Source: CAVQGZ01 sp964400785 (lineage in GTDB: Bacteria; Actinomycetota; Actinomycetes; Jiangellales; Jiangellaceae). From it: 64,000 nucleotides of DNA. How positions within the stretch are numbered: the stretch's first letter is position 1; each line of letters starts with the position of its first letter. The DNA is taken from assembly GCA_964400785.1 (NCBI GenBank), contig CAYNWB010000007.1, forward strand, positions 1 through 64,000, in the 5' to 3' direction. Below the pieces are notes generated by a model, which saw only the letters and a list, made by a program, of their open reading frames with translations, was not told the origin of the DNA and made no database searches. Below, piece by piece: positions 22,713 through 31,272 of this stretch. The translations under genes and the position numbers were made by a program.

Positions 22713-25589
22713 GTGACGTCGACCACCCTGACCAGGCCCGGACGGCCGCTGCTGGCGTTCCTGCTGGTTCTGGCGGCAGTCTTCGCCCTCGTCGCCGCGT
22801 CCGGCAGCTGGGCACCCCGACTGGGACTGGACCTGCAGGGCGGCACCAGCATCACGCTGTCGGCACAGACCCTGGACGGCACCGAGCCGACCCCGGAGTC
22901 GCTCGAGGAGGCCGTCGCGATCATCCGTCAGCGGGTGAACGGGTCGGGTGTGGCCGAGGCGGAGGTGACCACGCAGGGCACGGACACGATCGTCGTGCAG
23001 GTTCCCGGCGTCGGTCAGGACGAGCTGGTCGAGCTCGTCGGCCAGACCGCCCAGCTGCAGTTCCGCCCGGTGCTGGCCATCGTCCCCGGCAGCGCACCGG
23101 TGCCGACACCGGCAGCCACGGGGTCGCCGACCCCCACCCCGACCCCGACGCCGACGCAGACCACCGAGGCCGAGCCCGCCGACGAGAGCACGAGCCTGGG
23201 GTCGCCGTTGGCCGACCGGTCGGCGAGCGTCGATCGCGTCAGCCGTACGACCGCCCGCCCGCCCCTGGCCGAGACGGCCACGCCCACCGCGACGCCGCAG
23301 GCCAGCCCGACCGAGGCACCGCAGGCGACCCCCGAGCCGATCACCACCGCCCAGCCGGGTGCCGACGAGATCACCGCCCTGCTCGAGTTCGACTGCTCCA
23401 GCATCGATCCGGCGGTGGTCACCCCGCCGGAGGAGAACCTGCTCACGTGTGACCGGCAGCTGTCGAACCGGTACCTGCTCGGCCCTGCCGACATCGTGGG
23501 CACCGACATCGCCTCGGCCACGGCCGGCATCCCGCAGGGTGGGGTCGCGTGGCAGGTGAACCTCGAGTTCACCGGCGAGGGAGCCGACGCCTTCTTCGAC
23601 AGCACCCAGCGGCTGTCGGCGCAGCAGCCCCCGCAGGACCAGTTCGCGATCGTGCTCGACGGGTTGGTCGTCTCCGCGCCCCAGGTGAACGAGCCGATCC
23701 CGGGCGGACGAGCCCAGATCACGGGTCAGTTCACCCAGACCGAGGCCACCTCGCTGGCCAACGTGCTGCAGTACGGGGCGCTGCCGCTGGCCTTCGAGGT
23801 CAGCGACGTCACGTCGGTGTCTCCGACCCTCGGCACCGACCAGCTGCAGGCGGGGCTGGTCGCCGGCGCCATCGGACTGCTTCTGGTGATGCTGTATGCG
23901 CTGCTGTACTACCGCGGCCTGGGCCTCGTCGTCGTGGCCAGCCTGCTGGTGGCAGGGTCGCTGACCTACGGCCTGGTGCTGCTGCTCGGGGAGGCGATCG
24001 GCTTCACCCTGACGCTGGCCGGGGTCGCGGGGCTCATCGTCGCGATCGGCATCACGGCCGACTCGTTCATCGTCTTCTTCGAGCGCATCAAGGACGAGGT
24101 GCGCGAGGGCCGCAGCACCCGGATGGCCGTGGAGACGGCCTGGGTGCGGGCGCGCCGCACCATCATCGCCAGCGACGTCGTCTCGCTGCTGGCCGCGTTC
24201 TTCCTCTACGTGTTCAGCATCGGCAACGTCCGTGGGTTCGCCTTCGCCTTCGGGCTGACCACCGTCGTCGACCTGATCGTGGTGTTCCTGTTCACCAAGC
24301 CGACGCTGAGCCTGCTGGTGCGCACCCGGTTCTTCGGGCAGGGCCACCCGTTGTCCGGGCTCGACGCGGCTCGCCTCGGTCGCTCCGGCGCGGGAACCGT
24401 GGGCGGGCTCGCGGGGCTGGGCAACCGCCTGTACCGCGGCGAGACCTCGTTCGACTTCGTCGGCCGGGCCAAGCGCTGGTACGCCGTCAGCGCGGGCCTG
24501 CTCGGATTCGCCGTGCTGGGCCTGCTGGTCAACGGCCTGACGCTGGGCGTGGAGTTCACCGGCGGCGCAGAGCTGACAGCGCAGGTGCCCGGGGTGACCC
24601 AGCAGGACGTGGGCTCGGTGCGCAGTGCCGTCACCGACACCGGCATCGAGGGTGCCTCGGACCCGAGGGTCACCATCGTCGGGGACGACCGGGTACGGGT
24701 GCAGACCGCTGCCCTGTCGACCACGGAGACGGCGCAGGTGCGAGACGCCGTGAGCGAGGTGCTCGACGTGCCGACCGACGCCATCAGCGTTCAGGTCGTC
24801 GGGCCGTCCTGGGGGCAGGAGATCACCGGCAAGGCCCTGCAGGGCCTCGGGCTCTTCCTGGTCGCGGTGGTGATCTACCTCGCGGTGACGTTCGAGCCGA
24901 AGATGGGTGCCGCCGCCATCGCCGCGTTGGCGCACGACGTGCTGGCCACCGTCGGCATCTACGCGTGGACGGGCTTCGACGTCACGCCTGCGTCGGTGAT
25001 CGGGTTCCTGACGATCCTGGCCTACTCGCTGTACGACACCGTTGTCGTGTTCGACAAGGTGCGTGAGAACACGCGCGGCATCACCGGCCAGAGCGTCTAC
25101 ACCTACTCCGAGGCGGCGAACCTGGCCGTCAACCAGACGCTCGTGCGCTCGATCAACACCTCGGTGATCGCCCTGCTGCCCATCGGGTCGATCCTGATCG
25201 TGTCCGTGGCGTTCCTCGGCACGGGCACCTTGAAGGACCTGGCGCTGGCACTGTTCATCGGGGTCGCGGTCGGCACCTACTCCTCGATCTTCATCGCCAC
25301 ACCGCTGCTGGCCGACCTGAAGGAGCGGGAGCCCATCATGCGTTCGCTGCGCCAGCGCGTGCTGGCTCGGCGACGCGGGCACCGTGCGCCCTCGACCGAG
25401 GACGGGCTCACCGAGTCGGTCGCCGCGGCGGTCGGGGGTCGACGGGCCGAGACGACGGCTGCTCCCGCAGGGCAGGCAGGCCCTACGGTGGAGGGCGCAC
25501 GAAGCACCAGACCGGGATCGGTGATCGAGTCGGGCGATCGGCACCAGCCGCGTCGCCAGACGAGAGCCGATCGACGTAAGGGGACCTGA
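22713..25589 (+). CDS. secDF: SecD-SecF fusion, protein export membrane protein
   Basis: A 958-residue single polypeptide containing both SecD and SecF, which use the proton motive force to assist late steps of Sec export. The SecD half (about 1-540) has helix 1 at 12-29, GLDLQGGTSITL at 38-49, and a five-helix bundle with FTLTLAGVAGLIVAIGITADSFIVFFERIKDE. The SecF half (about 577-930) has GVEFTGGAELTAQVPG and a matching bundle with GFLTILAYSLYDTVVVFDKVREN. Residues 125-216 are an inserted Pro/Thr-rich linker within the periplasmic region. Actinobacteria more often encode separate secD and secF genes; here the frame is open through a 35-residue junction with no stop or new ribosome binding site. 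The GTG at 22713 lies 10 bp after yajC. Confidence 0.93.
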   Translation: MTSTTLTRPGRPLLAFLLVLAAVFALVAASGSWAPRLGLDLQGGTSITLSAQTLDGTEPTPESLEEAVAIIRQRVNGSGVAEAEVTTQGTDTIVVQVPGVGQDELVELVGQTAQLQFRPVLAIVPGSAPVPTPAATGSPTPTPTPTPTQTTEAEPADESTSLGSPLADRSASVDRVSRTTARPPLAETATPTATPQASPTEAPQATPEPITTAQPGADEITALLEFDCSSIDPAVVTPPEENLLTCDRQLSNRYLLGPADIVGTDIASATAGIPQGGVAWQVNLEFTGEGADAFFDSTQRLSAQQPPQDQFAIVLDGLVVSAPQVNEPIPGGRAQITGQFTQTEATSLANVLQYGALPLAFEVSDVTSVSPTLGTDQLQAGLVAGAIGLLLVMLYALLYYRGLGLVVVASLLVAGSLTYGLVLLLGEAIGFTLTLAGVAGLIVAIGITADSFIVFFERIKDEVREGRSTRMAVETAWVRARRTIIASDVVSLLAAFFLYVFSIGNVRGFAFAFGLTTVVDLIVVFLFTKPTLSLLVRTRFFGQGHPLSGLDAARLGRSGAGTVGGLAGLGNRLYRGETSFDFVGRAKRWYAVSAGLLGFAVLGLLVNGLTLGVEFTGGAELTAQVPGVTQQDVGSVRSAVTDTGIEGASDPRVTIVGDDRVRVQTAALSTTETAQVRDAVSEVLDVPTDAISVQVVGPSWGQEITGKALQGLGLFLVAVVIYLAVTFEPKMGAAAIAALAHDVLATVGIYAWTGFDVTPASVIGFLTILAYSLYDTVVVFDKVRENTRGITGQSVYTYSEAANLAVNQTLVRSINTSVIALLPIGSILIVSVAFLGTGTLKDLALALFIGVAVGTYSSIFIATPLLADLKEREPIMRSLRQRVLARRRGHRAPSTEDGLTESVAAAVGGRRAETTAAPAGQAGPTVEGARSTRPGSVIESGDRHQPRRQTRADRRKGT

Positions 25590-25590
25590 C

Positions 25591-26127
25591 ATGGCCGATC
25601 ACGCCGACCACGCTGACCTGCTCCGACACGTCCGGGACATCCCGGACTGGCCCACCCCCGGTGTCATGTTCCGAGACATCACCCCGATGCTCGGGGACGC
25701 CGACGCCTTCGCCCGGTGCGTGGAGGCACTGGCCACCGCCGGCGCAGCCGGCTCCGAGGTCGACGTGGTGGCCGGCATCGAGGCGCGCGGGTTCATCCTG
25801 GCAGCCCCGGTCGCCCATCAGCTCAAGGCCGGCTTCGTCCCCGTCCGCAAGCACGGCAAGCTGCCGCACGAGACCCTGTCCGAGGCCTACTCGCTGGAGT
25901 ACGGCGAGGCGGTGCTCGAGATCCACGTGGACGCGATCGAGCCGGGTCAGCGCGTGCTCATCGTCGACGACGTGCTGGCCACCGGTGGCACGGTGGCCGC
26001 GACGACCGAGCTCGTGCGACGAGCCGGTGGGCAGATCGTCGGAGTGACGGTGCTCATCGAGCTCGGTGCCCTGCACGGCCGCGAGCGCAACCCCGACCTG
26101 CCGATCCGGTCGCTGCTGGTCATGTGA
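25591..26127 (+). CDS. apt: Adenine phosphoribosyltransferase
   Basis: A 178-residue purine salvage enzyme making AMP from adenine and PRPP. Recognisable parts are IPDWPTPGVMFRDITPML near the N-terminus, GIEARGFILAAPVAHQL, VPVRKHGKLP, and the PRPP loop VLIVDDVLATGGTV. The ATG is one base after the secDF stop, and AAGGGGACC lies within secDF at suitable spacing, so it is likely co-transcribed. The secDF-apt-relA order is common in actinobacteria and places salvage next to alarmone synthesis. Confidence 0.96.
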   Translation: MADHADHADLLRHVRDIPDWPTPGVMFRDITPMLGDADAFARCVEALATAGAAGSEVDVVAGIEARGFILAAPVAHQLKAGFVPVRKHGKLPHETLSEAYSLEYGEAVLEIHVDAIEPGQRVLIVDDVLATGGTVAATTELVRRAGGQIVGVTVLIELGALHGRERNPDLPIRSLLVM

Positions 26128-26144
26128 GACCCGGCTCCCGGGCC

Positions 26145-26150
26145 TAGACT
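26145..26150 (+). promoter_or_regulatory. Possible -10 of relA
   Basis: TAGACT lies 25 bp before the GTG of relA, between apt and relA. GAGGAGG at 26166-26172 then serves as Shine-Dalgarno. No -35 consensus is seen. Confidence 0.35.
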
Positions 26151-26175
26151 GCCTCCCAGACCCACGAGGAGGCCC

Positions 26176-28482
26176 GTGGCAGACCAGGTCACCCACCCTG
26201 TCGTGCCCGACGCGGCGCCGACGCCGCAGTCGGCGCCACGCGGGGTTCGCTCACGCCTGGCCCGGCTCACCTCACCCCGTCCGACCAGCGACCCGGCGCT
26301 GGAGCCCCTGCTGCGCACCGTTCGCAGCACCCACCCGCGCGCGGACGTCTCGGTGATCACCAAGGCCTACCAGGTGGCGTCCGAGGCCCATCGGGGGCAG
26401 CTGCGCAAGAGCGGCGAGCCGTACATCACGCACCCGCTGGCGGTGGCGATGATCCTGGCCGAGCTCGGGCTGACGGCGCCCACCCTGGCAGCGGCCCTGC
26501 TGCACGACACCGTCGAGGACACCGGCTACGGCCTCGACCAGCTGCGTGCCGACTTCGGCGACGAGATCGCCATGCTCGTCGACGGCGTCACCAAGCTCGA
26601 CAAGGTCACCTATGGTCAGGCAGCCCAGGCCGAGACCCTGCGCAAGATGGTCATCGCGATGGCCCGCGACATCAGGGTGCTGCTCATCAAGCTGGCCGAC
26701 CGGCTGCACAACGCCCGCACCTGGCGCTACGTCAGCCGGGAGAGCGCCCAGCGCAAGGCGCGCGAGACCTTGGAGATCTACGCACCACTGGCGCACCGGC
26801 TCGGCATGAACAAGATCAAGTGGGAGCTCGAGGACCTCTCGTTCGCCACCCTGCACCCCAAGATCTACGACGAGATCGTGCGCCTCGTGGCCGAGCGGGC
26901 CCCCGCCCGTGACGAGTACCTGGCCTCGGTGATCGACCAGGTGCAGGCCGACCTGCGCGACGCCAAGATCCGCGCGACGGTGACGGGCCGGCCGAAGCAC
27001 TACTACTCGATCTACCAGAAGATGGTCGTGCGGGGCCGCGACTTCACCGACATCTACGACCTCATCGGCATCCGGGTACTCGTGGAGAGCGTGCGCGACT
27101 GCTACGCGGTGCTCGGCATCCTGCACGCCCGGTGGAACCCGGTGCCGGGTCGGTTCAAGGACTGGATCGCCAAGGCGAAGTTCAACATGTACCAGTCGCT
27201 GCACACCACGGTCATCGGTCCCGGGGGCAAGCCCGTCGAGCTGCAGATCCGCACCTACACGATGCACCAGCGCGCCGAGTACGGCGTGGCGGCGCACTGG
27301 AAGTACAAGGAGCTCTCGCCGCAGGCCTGGGGCCACGAGCGCCCGTCCGGGGACGACGGCGTCTCCGACATGGCGTGGCTGCGGCAGCTTCTCGAGTGGC
27401 AGAAGGAGATCTCCGACCCCGGGGAGTTCCTGGAGTCGCTGCGCTTCGAGGTCAGCTCGACCGAGGTCTACGTCTTCACCCCCGGTGGCGACATCAAGCC
27501 TCTGCCGACGGGGGCCACACCGGTCGACTTCGCCTACGCCGTGCACACCGAGGTGGGGCACCGCTGCATCGGCGCCAAGGTCAACGGACGACTGGCCCCG
27601 CTGGACTCCGTGCTCGACAACGGCGACATCGTCGAGGTCATCACGTCCAAGGCCGAGGGCGCGGGTCCCAGCCGCGACTGGCTCGGCTTCGTGGCCAGCG
27701 CCCGCTCGCGCAACAAGATCAAGCAGTGGTTCTCCAAGGAGCGGCGCGAGGAGGCGATCGAGCGGGGCAAGGACTCGATCGCACGCGCGATGCGCAAGCA
27801 GGACCTGCCGCTGCAGCGGCTGATGAGCAAGGACACCCTGACCGCCGTCGCTGCGGAGCTGCGCTACACCGACATCCCCAGCCTGTACGCAGCTGTCGGT
27901 GAGGGGCAGGTGTCGGCCCAGTCCGTCGTCGAGCGAGTGGTGCACAGCCTCGGAGGTGCGGAGGGCACCAGCGAGGACGCCGCCGAAGCGCTACGACCGA
28001 GCGGTGGCAGACGTCGGCGTCGGGCCAGTACCGACCCCGGTGTGGTGGTGAACGGCGCCACGGACGTGTGGGTGCGGCTCGCCCGCTGCTGCACCCCTGT
28101 GCCCGGTGACGAGATCGTCGGGTTCGTCACCCGGGGCAACGGGGTCTCGGTGCACCGGCGCACCTGCGCCTCCATCGCCACGATGGGGGACGCCGCCGAG
28201 CGCCTGATCGACGTGGCCTGGACCGCAGGCGCGGCGTCGATGTTCCTCGTCGCCATCCAGGTGGACGCACTCGACCGCAACCGGCTGCTGGCCGACATCA
28301 CCCAGGTGCTGTCCGACCAGCACGTCAACATCCTCTCCGCGCATGTCACCACCAACCGTGACCGGGTCGCGAAGAGCCGCTTCACCTTCGAGATGGCCGA
28401 TCCCGCTCACCTCGACCACGTGCTGAAGGCGGTGCGCACCGTGGACGGCGTGTTCGACGTCTTCCGCGTCGACCACACCTGA
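26176..28482 (+). CDS. relA: Bifunctional (p)ppGpp synthetase/hydrolase RelA/SpoT
   Basis: A 768-residue long RSH enzyme controlling the stringent response. In order it has an HD hydrolase domain with LLHDTVEDT, a synthetase domain with GRPKHYYSIYQKM and VELQIRT, a TGS domain beginning VYVFTPGGDIKPLPTGATPVDFAY, a helical region, and an ACT domain at the C-terminus. The intact HDxxED motif argues for hydrolase activity as well as synthesis. The first 45 residues are a Pro/Arg-rich extension often seen in actinobacteria. The GTG has GAGGAGG only three bases upstream, a slightly short spacing. It converges on the DUF349 gene with a 7-bp gap. Confidence 0.97.
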   Translation: MADQVTHPVVPDAAPTPQSAPRGVRSRLARLTSPRPTSDPALEPLLRTVRSTHPRADVSVITKAYQVASEAHRGQLRKSGEPYITHPLAVAMILAELGLTAPTLAAALLHDTVEDTGYGLDQLRADFGDEIAMLVDGVTKLDKVTYGQAAQAETLRKMVIAMARDIRVLLIKLADRLHNARTWRYVSRESAQRKARETLEIYAPLAHRLGMNKIKWELEDLSFATLHPKIYDEIVRLVAERAPARDEYLASVIDQVQADLRDAKIRATVTGRPKHYYSIYQKMVVRGRDFTDIYDLIGIRVLVESVRDCYAVLGILHARWNPVPGRFKDWIAKAKFNMYQSLHTTVIGPGGKPVELQIRTYTMHQRAEYGVAAHWKYKELSPQAWGHERPSGDDGVSDMAWLRQLLEWQKEISDPGEFLESLRFEVSSTEVYVFTPGGDIKPLPTGATPVDFAYAVHTEVGHRCIGAKVNGRLAPLDSVLDNGDIVEVITSKAEGAGPSRDWLGFVASARSRNKIKQWFSKERREEAIERGKDSIARAMRKQDLPLQRLMSKDTLTAVAAELRYTDIPSLYAAVGEGQVSAQSVVERVVHSLGGAEGTSEDAAEALRPSGGRRRRRASTDPGVVVNGATDVWVRLARCCTPVPGDEIVGFVTRGNGVSVHRRTCASIATMGDAAERLIDVAWTAGAASMFLVAIQVDALDRNRLLADITQVLSDQHVNILSAHVTTNRDRVAKSRFTFEMADPAHLDHVLKAVRTVDGVFDVFRVDHT

Positions 28483-28489
28483 GAGGCGC

Positions 28490-29737
28490 TCAGCCGCCGA
28501 ACTCCGCCAGCGTCGCCTCCGCCTGCTCCAGCCAGGCCCGCCGGGCCGCGATCGCCTCGTCGGCCGCAGCGACGTCCTTCGACCGGCCGGCTGCCTGGGC
28601 CGCCTCGCGGTCTCGCCCCAGGCTCGCCAGCGACTCCCGCAGCTGGCTCACTGTGGACTCGGCACGGGCCCGGGCCTCGGGGTTCGAGCGGCGCCACGAG
28701 TCCTGCGCGGCGGCGTCGACGGCCTGCTCCACGGCCCGCATGCGCTGCTCGACCTCGCGCACGGCGTCGCGGGGCACCTTGCCCGCGGCAGCGAAGCGAT
28801 CCTGCAGGCCACGCAGCCGGGCCCGGGTCGTCCGGGGGTCGTCGACCGGCAGCAGGGCCTCGGCCTCGACCAGGATCGCGCGCTTGACCTCGAGGTTCGA
28901 GCGCAGCTGTGCGTCCTGCTCGGCGTTGGCGGCCTCGCGGGCGGAGAAGAACGCGTCCTGAGCCGCGCGGAACTGCGTCCACAGGGCGTCGTCGACGTCC
29001 TTGGGAGCCCGGCCCGCCGACTTCCACCGTGTCATCAGGTCACGCATGGCGGCGCTCGTGGGTCCCCAGTCGGTGGAGGTGGCCAGCTGCTCGGCCTCGG
29101 CGATGATCGCCTGCTTCTCGGCCTGGGCGGCCCGGCGTTGCTGGGTCAGCTCGGCGAAGTGCGCCTTGCGTCGGCGGGTGTAGGCGGTGCGCGCCACCGA
29201 GAACCGGTGCCAGAGCTCGTCGTCGGTGCGGCGGTCGAGCCGTGGCAGCTGTTTCCACTCCGTGAGCAGGTCCCGCAGCCGGGTGACCCCGGCGCGCCAG
29301 TCGTCGGACTGCCCGATCGCCTCGGCCTCCGCTGCGATGGACTCCTTGCGTTGCCTGGCCTGCTCCAGCGCGGCCGTCCGCGCAGCCCGGCGCTCCTCGC
29401 GGCGACGCTCGATCGCGGTGTCCAGGGCGTCCAGACGGGTGAGCAGCCCCTGCAGGTCGCCGATCGCAGCAGCCGACGTGATGGACTGCCGCAGCGTGGT
29501 CGCCGTTGCGGCCGCTGCGTCCGGCGACGTCGCTCCCGAGCTCAGCCGCTGCTCGAGCAGGGCCACCTGCGTCTGCAGGTCGTCGTAGCGGCGGACGAAG
29601 AACTCCAGGCCCTGCTGCGGCTCGTCGGCCTGCCACGACCCGACCACGCGCTCACCGTCGGCCGTGCGCACGTAGGCCGTGCCGTCGGCCGTGACACGAC
29701 CCCACTCGTTGGCGGCTGCCTGCCCGGGCTCGGTCAC
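28490..29737 (-). CDS. DUF349 domain-containing coiled-coil protein
   Basis: A 415-residue cytosolic protein with several DUF349 repeats, each about 70 residues with a WK or W-rich core (WRAGVTRLRDLLTEWKQLPR, WGPTSAAMRDLMTRWK). Long Arg/Glu/Ala-rich stretches predict coiled coils over much of the chain. The first 60 residues hold a conserved lead-in, GRVTADGTAYVRTADGERVVGSWQAD. Function is unknown. The GTG at 29737 is preferred because GAGGAG lies six bases before it and the N-terminus is conserved; it overlaps the stop of the upstream cyclophilin gene by four bases (GTGA), so the two form one operon running opposite to relA. Confidence 0.9.
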   Translation of the reverse strand: MTEPGQAAANEWGRVTADGTAYVRTADGERVVGSWQADEPQQGLEFFVRRYDDLQTQVALLEQRLSSGATSPDAAAATATTLRQSITSAAAIGDLQGLLTRLDALDTAIERRREERRAARTAALEQARQRKESIAAEAEAIGQSDDWRAGVTRLRDLLTEWKQLPRLDRRTDDELWHRFSVARTAYTRRRKAHFAELTQQRRAAQAEKQAIIAEAEQLATSTDWGPTSAAMRDLMTRWKSAGRAPKDVDDALWTQFRAAQDAFFSAREAANAEQDAQLRSNLEVKRAILVEAEALLPVDDPRTTRARLRGLQDRFAAAGKVPRDAVREVEQRMRAVEQAVDAAAQDSWRRSNPEARARAESTVSQLRESLASLGRDREAAQAAGRSKDVAAADEAIAARRAWLEQAEATLAEFGG

Positions 29738-30528
29738 GACTCGCTCCTCTCGACGACCAGGTCGTCCACCTGTGCACCGGCCGCCGGTGCTCCGTCGCTG
29801 CCGCCCTCGACCGTACCGGCCGAGGCGATCGCGGTGACCACCTCGAGACCGTCGGTGACGCGGCCCACCACCGTGTACTGCGGCGGCAGCTCGCTGTCGG
29901 CGTGCACGACGAAGAACTGGCTGCCGGTGCTGGCCGGCAGCCCGGTGTTGGCCATGGCGACCGTTCCGGCGGGGTAGGTCGCCCCATCGAGGTTCTCCTC
30001 CGCGAAGCGGTACCCCGGGCCCCCGGTGCCGGTGCCCGAGGGGTCCCCGCACTGCAGCACCCCCAGGGTCGGTGAGGTCGTGAGCCGGTGGCAGACGGTG
30101 TCGTCGAAGAAGTCGGCAGCCGCGAGAAAGTCCCACGAGCCGACCGTGCACGGCGCGGCCGTCGCGTCGAGCTCCATCGTGACCGGCTCACCGTTGAGCG
30201 TGAGCACAGCGGTGGCACGACCGAGGTCGCCGGGATCGGCGGGGGGCCGCCCGACGTCGGTGGTCGTCGCCGGGTCGCCGGGGTCGTCGACGTAGGTGCA
30301 CGAGCCCGGCTGCTGCGTCGGCGCCGCCGCCTGTGAGCCGCTCGCCGAGCCGGAGCGCAGGCTGGCGACCACGCCGACGACGGTGGTGAGCACCAGCGCG
30401 CCGACGACAGCCGCCACGACGACCTGCGTGCGTCGTCGCCGGCGCCGCTGCGCCGTCTCACGCCTCTGCTGCTGACGGTGCGCCTTCTGCTGGGCCAGCT
30501 CGCGGCGTCGCTTGTCGTTCGTGGTCAT
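29734..30528 (-). CDS. Membrane-anchored cyclophilin-type peptidyl-prolyl isomerase
   Basis: A 264-residue protein with a very basic cytoplasmic N-terminus (RRRELAQQKAHRQQQRRETAQRRRRRRT), one membrane helix at about 35-56, a Ser/Ala/Gln linker, and an extracellular cyclophilin domain from about residue 90. Core motifs are FFDDTVCHRL, LQCGDPSGTGTGGPGYRF, and NTGLPASTGSQFFVV. It probably helps fold exported proteins, though activity is unproven. The ATG is preceded on the minus strand by TAGACT with an 11-bp gap. It is divergent from the metallo-hydrolase gene and coupled to the DUF349 gene. Confidence 0.92.
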   Translation of the reverse strand: MTTNDKRRRELAQQKAHRQQQRRETAQRRRRRRTQVVVAAVVGALVLTTVVGVVASLRSGSASGSQAAAPTQQPGSCTYVDDPGDPATTTDVGRPPADPGDLGRATAVLTLNGEPVTMELDATAAPCTVGSWDFLAAADFFDDTVCHRLTTSPTLGVLQCGDPSGTGTGGPGYRFAEENLDGATYPAGTVAMANTGLPASTGSQFFVVHADSELPPQYTVVGRVTDGLEVVTAIASAGTVEGGSDGAPAAGAQVDDLVVERSES

Positions 30529-30539
30529 AGTGGCCTGCG

Positions 30540-30545
30540 AGTCTA
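30540..30545 (-). promoter_or_regulatory. Putative -10 of the cyclophilin-DUF349 operon
   Basis: TAGACT on the minus strand lies 11 bp before the ATG at 30528, in the 45-bp divergent spacer shared with the metallo-hydrolase gene. Confidence 0.35.
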
Positions 30546-30559
30546 GGTCTGTGTCCCGG

Positions 30560-30565
30560 TAGCCT
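30560..30565 (+). promoter_or_regulatory. Putative -10 of the metallo-hydrolase-hisS-aspS operon
   Basis: TAGCCT ends 8 bp before the ATG at 30574. The gap is TCACCCCC, with no Shine-Dalgarno sequence, so a leaderless mRNA is likely. Confidence 0.45.
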
Positions 30566-30573
30566 TCACCCCC

Positions 30574-31272
30574 ATGCTCGTCGTCGGCTTTCCTGCTGCT
30601 GCGTTCGGCACGAACTGCTTCGTGCTGGCACCGGCACCGGGCCAGGAGTGCGTCGTCGTCGACCCGGGGATCGGCGTCGTCGACCATCTGGAGCAGGTTC
30701 TCACCGAGCACCGGCTCAAGCCCGCGGCCGTGCTGCTCACCCACGGGCACCTCGACCACGTCTACTCCGTCACGCCCGTGTGCGGGGCCCACGGTGTCGC
30801 CGCGGTGATCCACCCCGACGACCGGTACCGGCTCGCCGACCCGGTCTCGACCCTCGACCCGTCCTTGGTGTCGATGATGGAGCAGCACTTCGGGGCGAGC
30901 GCCCGGTGGCGCGAGCCAGACGACATCGAGCTCGTGACGGACGGGCAGCTTCTCGACGTGGCGGGCATGACCCTCGCCGTCGACCACGCACCCGGGCACA
31001 CCGAGGGGTCGGTCATGTTCCGTACCGGGTCGCCCTCGACCGGCGACCTGCTGCTGTCGGGCGACGTGCTGTTCGCCGGGTCGATCGGGCGCACCGACCT
31101 GCCGGGCGGCGACCCGGCCGCGATGTGGCGCAGCCTGGCGACCAAGGTGCTGCCGCTGGCGGACGACATGGTCGTGCTGCCCGGGCACGGTCCGCAGACG
31201 ACGATCGGTCGTGAGCGGGCGAGCAACCCCTTCCTGGCCGAGGCGGCCAGGCTCGGGCGCGCCGGGGCATGA
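30574..31272 (+). CDS. MBL-fold metallo-hydrolase (glyoxalase II-like)
   Basis: A 232-residue metallo-beta-lactamase-fold enzyme. The metal site is marked by LTHGHLDHVYS (residues about 50-60), DHAPGHTEGSV, LLSGDVLFAGSIGRTDL and VLPGHGPQTTIG. These resemble hydroxyacylglutathione hydrolases, though thiol substrate and activity are unknown in this context. The gene keeps the usual actinobacterial place between the cyclophilin and hisS. Its stop overlaps the hisS ATG by four bases. Confidence 0.9.
   Translation: MLVVGFPAAAFGTNCFVLAPAPGQECVVVDPGIGVVDHLEQVLTEHRLKPAAVLLTHGHLDHVYSVTPVCGAHGVAAVIHPDDRYRLADPVSTLDPSLVSMMEQHFGASARWREPDDIELVTDGQLLDVAGMTLAVDHAPGHTEGSVMFRTGSPSTGDLLLSGDVLFAGSIGRTDLPGGDPAAMWRSLATKVLPLADDMVVLPGHGPQTTIGRERASNPFLAEAARLGRAGA

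Noticed and set aside
23129..23160. Tandem repeat CCGAC-type run as a mobile or CRISPR-like repeat
   Set aside because: It is in-frame coding for Thr-Pro repeats in SecD, with codon variation, and has no spacers.
24350..24450. A separate secF start within the secD-secF junction
   Set aside because: There is no stop, no Shine-Dalgarno and no ATGA/GTGA overlap of the kind used everywhere else in the window; the frame runs straight through.
22659..25592. A 977-codon open frame on the minus strand opposite secDF
   Set aside because: Same composition artefact; it mirrors the codon bias of secDF and has no ribosome binding site or recognisable domain.
26128..26175. Intrinsic terminator between apt and relA (CCCGG...CCGGG-like repeat)
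   Set aside because: The inverted repeat is short and no T-run follows; TAGACT and a Shine-Dalgarno fit the segment better.
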